Program-made: the position numbers and the translations under genes | Shown here: positions 59,471 to 64,000 of the stretch, piece after piece | Layout of the letters: every line of letters starts with the position of its first letter | Position numbering within the stretch: the first letter of the stretch is position 1 | Assembly: GCA_030549335.1 (NCBI GenBank) | Contig: CM060189.1 | Coordinates: forward strand, 51,740,917-51,804,916 | Direction: 5' to 3' | Length of the DNA: 64,000 nt | DNA from: Pontederia crassipes | Taxonomy: Eukaryota; Streptophyta; Magnoliopsida; Commelinales; Pontederiaceae | The notes under the pieces: generated by a model | What the model was told of the DNA's origin: nothing | Database searches by the model: none | The model's input: only the letters and a program-made list of their open reading frames with translations

Positions 59471-62400
59471 TATCCTTTATGCAATTCTTGTAAATATTCA
59501 TCTCTATAATATTTTTTCTGCATCAAAATTCTTCGTATCGAATTCTGCACTAAGAAGCAGAGGACCTCGCTACTTGAACTCGTTGTTGTCTGCTCGCACC
59601 AGCGGACCTCTTAGTCGCTTGCAACCAGATCTCACCGCTCGATCTCCTCACTTCCTTGCTATTCAGGAAATTTCCGCTCGACCTCCTCACCATCCAACCT
59701 CGTGGGCGCCTGCCCATGCAACTTGACCTCGTGGGCAGCAGTAAGTCGTCGAGGAGTTCGCGTGCAGCGAGATCATGCACCACTTGGGTGACGGCAACAA
59801 GATCGGATGCTCCAGAGGCAGCGAGATCGGACCGAGCAATGGCGGCAAGTTGTAGGATCCGGTGGAGCGTCTCAAGTGAAGAGGGGACACGGATGAATCG
59901 TTCCAGTTGGTATGGTTCAAATGCGATTCAACAAACCAAATTAATTTTTCAGCCTTTAAATTCAAGGTCATCCGCCCATATCACTCAGTCGTCAGATAAA
60001 AAAGTCCACGACATCCGAACGACGTAGTATGGTGCTACCCACTCAATAGGTAGCACCTTCATTAAATTCTAAAATTAATTTTATCAAATATTTATATCGT
60101 ACTACATGAAAAAAAAAAATCAAGGAATCTCTTAGTAATATATATATATATATCTAATTTCTGATACTATTTAATCCCAATCATAGTAAATAAAATATTT
60201 AATATCTGACAAATATTATATAACAAAAGTTCGTTGTATAAGGCAATAACATTTAATATTCCTAATAGTAATCTGTATGTAATTACATTTAAAAAAATCA
60301 TATATATGGCAATGTTCATCCTATTAAAACTATTATAGTATTCGGTTAAAATTTTGGTTGCCGTATTTTATATTGAAAGTAATAATGTTTAAATTGTAAT
60401 ATTTGATTTGTTAATGTTTAAATAATATATTTCAAACTATAATATATTTAAATTAATAATCCTTACCTGTTTCAAATTCTAATCCTATGTATTATAGTAT
60501 AAGTATGCATCCTAATATCTAATATTAATATACAGTCATAATTAATATATATAGATATAAAATCATATAAGCTCCCACATTAGTTTTAGGTTATGTGGAA
60601 ACAAGAAATTCTTAAAATTATTCTATAATTGAGCACGACACGTGCCATCATAATATGATGGCATGTGTCAAATTTATATATAAGGTAATATATATGCAAA
60701 TTTAATTTAATTTTTTCAGAAAATTCAAAAAATACAAAGTAATTTGTCATATAAGGCAACAAATTCCTTTTTAAAAGATTAATACATTAGGAATTAAAAA
60801 AATTAAAATAAATAAATAATTAGAGTAAAATTTAAATTAATCTTTTCTTTTTATCAATTTGACTAGATGAAAATAAATGAGTTTTCTTTATTAAAAATAA
60901 TATGCAAGTAAATAATAATTTTGTTCTAAAAGATGATTTATTATTTTAAAATAAAAAAAATAATTTAAAATAATTATTTCAATTTGACTTAAATTAAGAT
61001 TAATATTTATTTTTTTACCATATTGAATATGATAAAAATAAATAATATTTTTTAAAGTATAATAGTTCAAGTATAATATGATTAAAATAATAATGTGCAA
61101 CTCCTACTCTTTTTAAAAGATAATTTGTTATTTATCTTATAGTAGGTTGTTATTTATTGTTTTAAATTAAAAGATAATATTCACTTATTAAAATATAATA
61201 TATTATTTTAAAATAATAAATAAATATTTAAGTTGAGCAGACTAGAATAAATATTTTTTTATAAAAGGTAATGCAAAAGTATAATAAAATATTATACTAT
61301 TTGAAGATATTGTATTAATTCCAAAATTAAAAAAATAATTTAACATAAATAATTTAGTTTGAGTCCAATGAAAATTAATATTTCCTTATAAAAATAAATA
61401 AAAATTATAAATAAGTAAATAAAATAATTAATTATTTAAGAAGAAAATAGTTTAAGTAGAAGTTGGGGTTATGGTATATTTAAATTTAGTTTTAAACTTT
61501 ACAAAAAATATTAATCCATTTATCAAATTTAAAGGCTGATATATTAGTTTTGACAATTATTATAAGGATTAAATGTCCCTACGTAGCAGCCATTTCACGC
61601 AGGGATGCGGAACACACGAACACCGTTGATGTGATGATCTATGGTGAGCATTACCCATTCCAATCGCTCGGTGCAACGGCCAAGATCAAACATTAAGGGA
61701 CTGAATCCCTAGTTGTGCCATGATCTTCTTTGAACCCACGCATTTCTGCGCCTCCTCTTCTCCTTGACGTTGAATGGCGGGACAGCTCCTCGTCTCTAGG
61801 CATGGAACACGAGCAGCGTTTTCTTCTCCTCGCCGGATGGAGCACGGCATTTTCTCTTTTGCCGGCTATGAGTACTCCAGCGCCTCGAGGTAGTTTCCTC
61901 CTCCAACCTTAGTCTTGTTGTTTCTGCATTATTCTCTTTCAGCGCAGTAACATCTGCATTGTCTGATCCGCCTGTCTCACTAATTTCAGCATATGACGTC
62001 AGTTTGTTTACCTCACGCTGATAAATGAAGAATTTTGGAGGTGTTTATACAACTCTGAAATATTTGAACGAAAGAATTTCTCTCTGGGTTTTGGGATTAA
62101 TAGCTTTAACATTTGCGAAATAGAATGTACGTTCGATTTAGTATTGATACCAAGTTCTGTATTTGAATTGATTACATGCAAGTCGTTAACTGCAGTCCCA
62201 AAAGATGCACAATCCTAAATGTCTGTTGTGTATCTTGTTTCAGACATTATGCAACCATTTCTGTTTAGTTTCAAGTATTTATGTTTCTTATTCATAATTC
62301 CCCCCCTCTTTCATTACACCATCATCAATTTTCATAGTAACAGGCATGGTTTTGGATCAATTAAATCGGCATGTTCTTTTTAATAACAAATGATTATTCC

Positions 62401-63245
62401 TTTTACAAATGGCATCATAACTCATAAGCATTGTCGCAGTCCTGGTTTTTTTTGTCAATACAGTATCAAACTCTGATATTTATAGGTTAGTTGCATAAGC
62501 GCAATTGCTTGTAATTGCATTATCACACAGCTGTGGAGACGTATCATTGTTGTACACATGGATGTACAGTCATTTCCTACATAAATCCATTGTTCATGGT
62601 TCATGCATCTACAACCATGAGTTACCACAACCCAGGCCTCCTCCATGGCAAGAATTAATGTACAAATTTAAATATAATGACCTTAATTATGAATTATAAC
62701 ACTTGCTGTACAAATAAGCTAGATTAGTAAAAAAAATGATTGTTGAAGGCTTGAATAAAATGTGAGCAGAATACGAAAGTAATCAAATGTTGACATAAAT
62801 CATAGAATAGTAATGCACTGAATAATTAACCAAGCTTCTCACTACGTTGCCATAATTCTTTTACAAATTAACATGAAAAGCCATTAGACTAAGTCTGCAT
62901 AATCAAATTCAATCATCTTAATATGCAAATCAAGAATCGAAGGCATTAGCATCACCCAGGTAACAGCAGCAGCAAGCTGACCATCACATGCTGTGAAAAG
63001 TTAAAAGAGAAAAAAGGTAAAAGGTAAAATTGACAACAGGAGAAAAAAGGTAAAACTGACAATAGATAACTGAATGGATGATACTTATGATACTTCGTAC
63101 CTATTGAAATCTATTGAGTGTTACTCATTTCTTTGGAACTTGTCTTTTCACCTTGCTCCCTCTATTTCAAAAATTAAATATAAAATTAGCAACATAAAAT
63201 TTTGAGTGAAAGTAAATATGCTACTAAACAATAAAATGTACTTAC
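59471..63245. other. Mostly AT-rich spacer, no supported gene
   Basis: 59550-59930 is GC-rich, with open frames on both strands and no known family. 60032-60052 is a 9-bp stem (GGTGCTACC/GGTAGCACC). 60060-61560 is extremely AT-rich. 61580-61920 has gene-leader-like composition: ATG at 61774 or 61804 opens short frames ending at a weak donor GTAGTT near 61901, which I cannot connect to a gene. 62950-63245 may be intron or 3' sequence of the MULE transposase that follows. Confidence 0.4.
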
Positions 63246-64000
63246 CTTTTTCATTGGACATGATGTCACATAATGTCCTTGTTTTAAACAATGACTACAT
63301 GTTCTTTTCTTTTTTTCACCTTGTGACATTGAGATCTCGACACTAGATTTAAGTTTTTTTTATATTTCTTGATCTTCCTTTTGATTTTACAAGATACGGG
63401 TCATGTATCACAAACTTTGAAACTTGTGATGGAACTTCATCGTCTTTAAAAGGCACTTCATCATTTTTAGAAGACACTTCATCCATATCACATTTTCTTA
63501 TGTTCTCTAAACTTTGAATGCCTTCTTTTAAAAATGAAATTCCAACATCTAAATGTTTGGGTGAACACAAACTCATTTCTATGAATTTTCGTGCATTCCT
63601 TCTAAAATTTATTTTTTGTGAAAGACTGACAACATGTTGCCCAATAGAAGAATTGCATTCTGTATCATGTACCATTTGCACTGATGAATAGCGAGCATTT
63701 ATCGTCCAACGATGAAGAATATATTGCTCTGGTAAACACATAACTCTATTTTCATTGAGAACAAGCAAAGCATGAGAACACAAGATTCCTTCTCATTCAA
63801 ACATTTTGTAAGAACATTTTATCGAACCATTTGATTGGGTATTGTACTCTACAATAATCTTTCCTTTGTCCTCAGATCCTGCTTCATATATTGAGTACAC
63901 AATCTTCTCACGATCTTGAAAGATTATTTGCTTCCAGAATTGTATAATATTTTTTAATTCTTCTTGAAACATTTTGAACACATTTTGTGTGTAGACCTTT
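63246..64000 (-). pseudogene. FAR1-like MULE transposase, C-terminal part, truncated by window
   Basis: Minus-strand reading enters from beyond the window. 63793-63981 reads FQEELKNIIQFWKQ and a degenerate SWIM finger, in which the second Cys of the C-x-C pair is Tyr (IKCSYKMFE) and a stop follows before EGILCSHALLVL. Then LPEQYILHRWTINARY matches the MULE transposase at 22084, followed by an acidic, repeated DEVPFKDDEVPSQ segment. A one-base slip in the A8 run near 63355 precedes a CCHC zinc knuckle (CSHCLKQGHYVTSC), ending at a splice donor AAG/GTAAGT at 63246/63245. The SWIM damage and stop suggest it is inactive. Confidence 0.85.

Overview
The window is plant nuclear DNA, almost certainly from a flowering plant. 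It has GT-AG spliced genes with short exons, plant-specific families (Alfin-like PHD protein, FAR1-related protein, GDSL esterase/lipases), and a dense load of plant transposable elements (Ty1/copia, PIF/Harbinger, FAR1-type MULE, Au-like SINE, TA-rich MITEs). Base composition is AT-rich outside the exons and outside a few GC-rich TE ends. A run of N marks an assembly gap at 20955-21036, so this is a draft scaffold. I cannot name the species.

Layout. 1-4220: no gene, several MITE-like elements and a perfect hairpin. 4222-8636: a MITE split by a Ty1/copia retrotransposon (4325-8105, target duplication CTTTT) that lacks reverse transcriptase and RNase H. 9230-13676: a complete two-gene PIF/Harbinger transposon (TAA target duplication), both genes dead by a few stops. 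14185-16326: an intact FAR1-related (FRS) gene, itself a domesticated MULE transposase. 16327-20630: non-coding, possible 3' part of the FRS transcript, one SINE. 20632-27694: a three-layer nest. A MITE is interrupted by a FAR1-type MULE (9-bp target duplication), whose right terminus is interrupted by a gene-less LTR element (5-bp target duplication). 28107-31267: an intact five-exon Alfin-like gene. 31268-36032: eroded sequence. 36193-38033: a GDSL esterase/lipase pseudogene. 38143-46340: MITEs, tandem repeats, a long GA microsatellite. 46375-51055: a minus-strand Ty1/copia element, again without most of RT-RNase H, with a solo LTR in one of its LTRs. 51969-53796: a second GDSL esterase/lipase, paralogous to the first. 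54690-63240: MITEs, a long-TIR element with GC-rich contents (55619-57668), a copia RNase H relic, AT-rich spacer. 63246-64000: the C-terminal end of another FAR1-type MULE transposase, running off the window.

Only three host loci look functional or nearly so: the FRS gene, the Alfin-like gene, and the second GDSL gene. The first two act in the nucleus (light/development transcription and H3K4me3 reading); the GDSL proteins are predicted secreted hydrolases. The rest is transposon-derived. I see no CRISPR, operon, rRNA or tRNA gene. The most distinctive material is the precisely resolvable nested insertion at 21-27.6 kb, the repeated loss of the same pol domains from two copia elements, a 23-G tract inside a GDSL exon, and one domesticated FAR1 gene beside two dead FAR1-type transposons.
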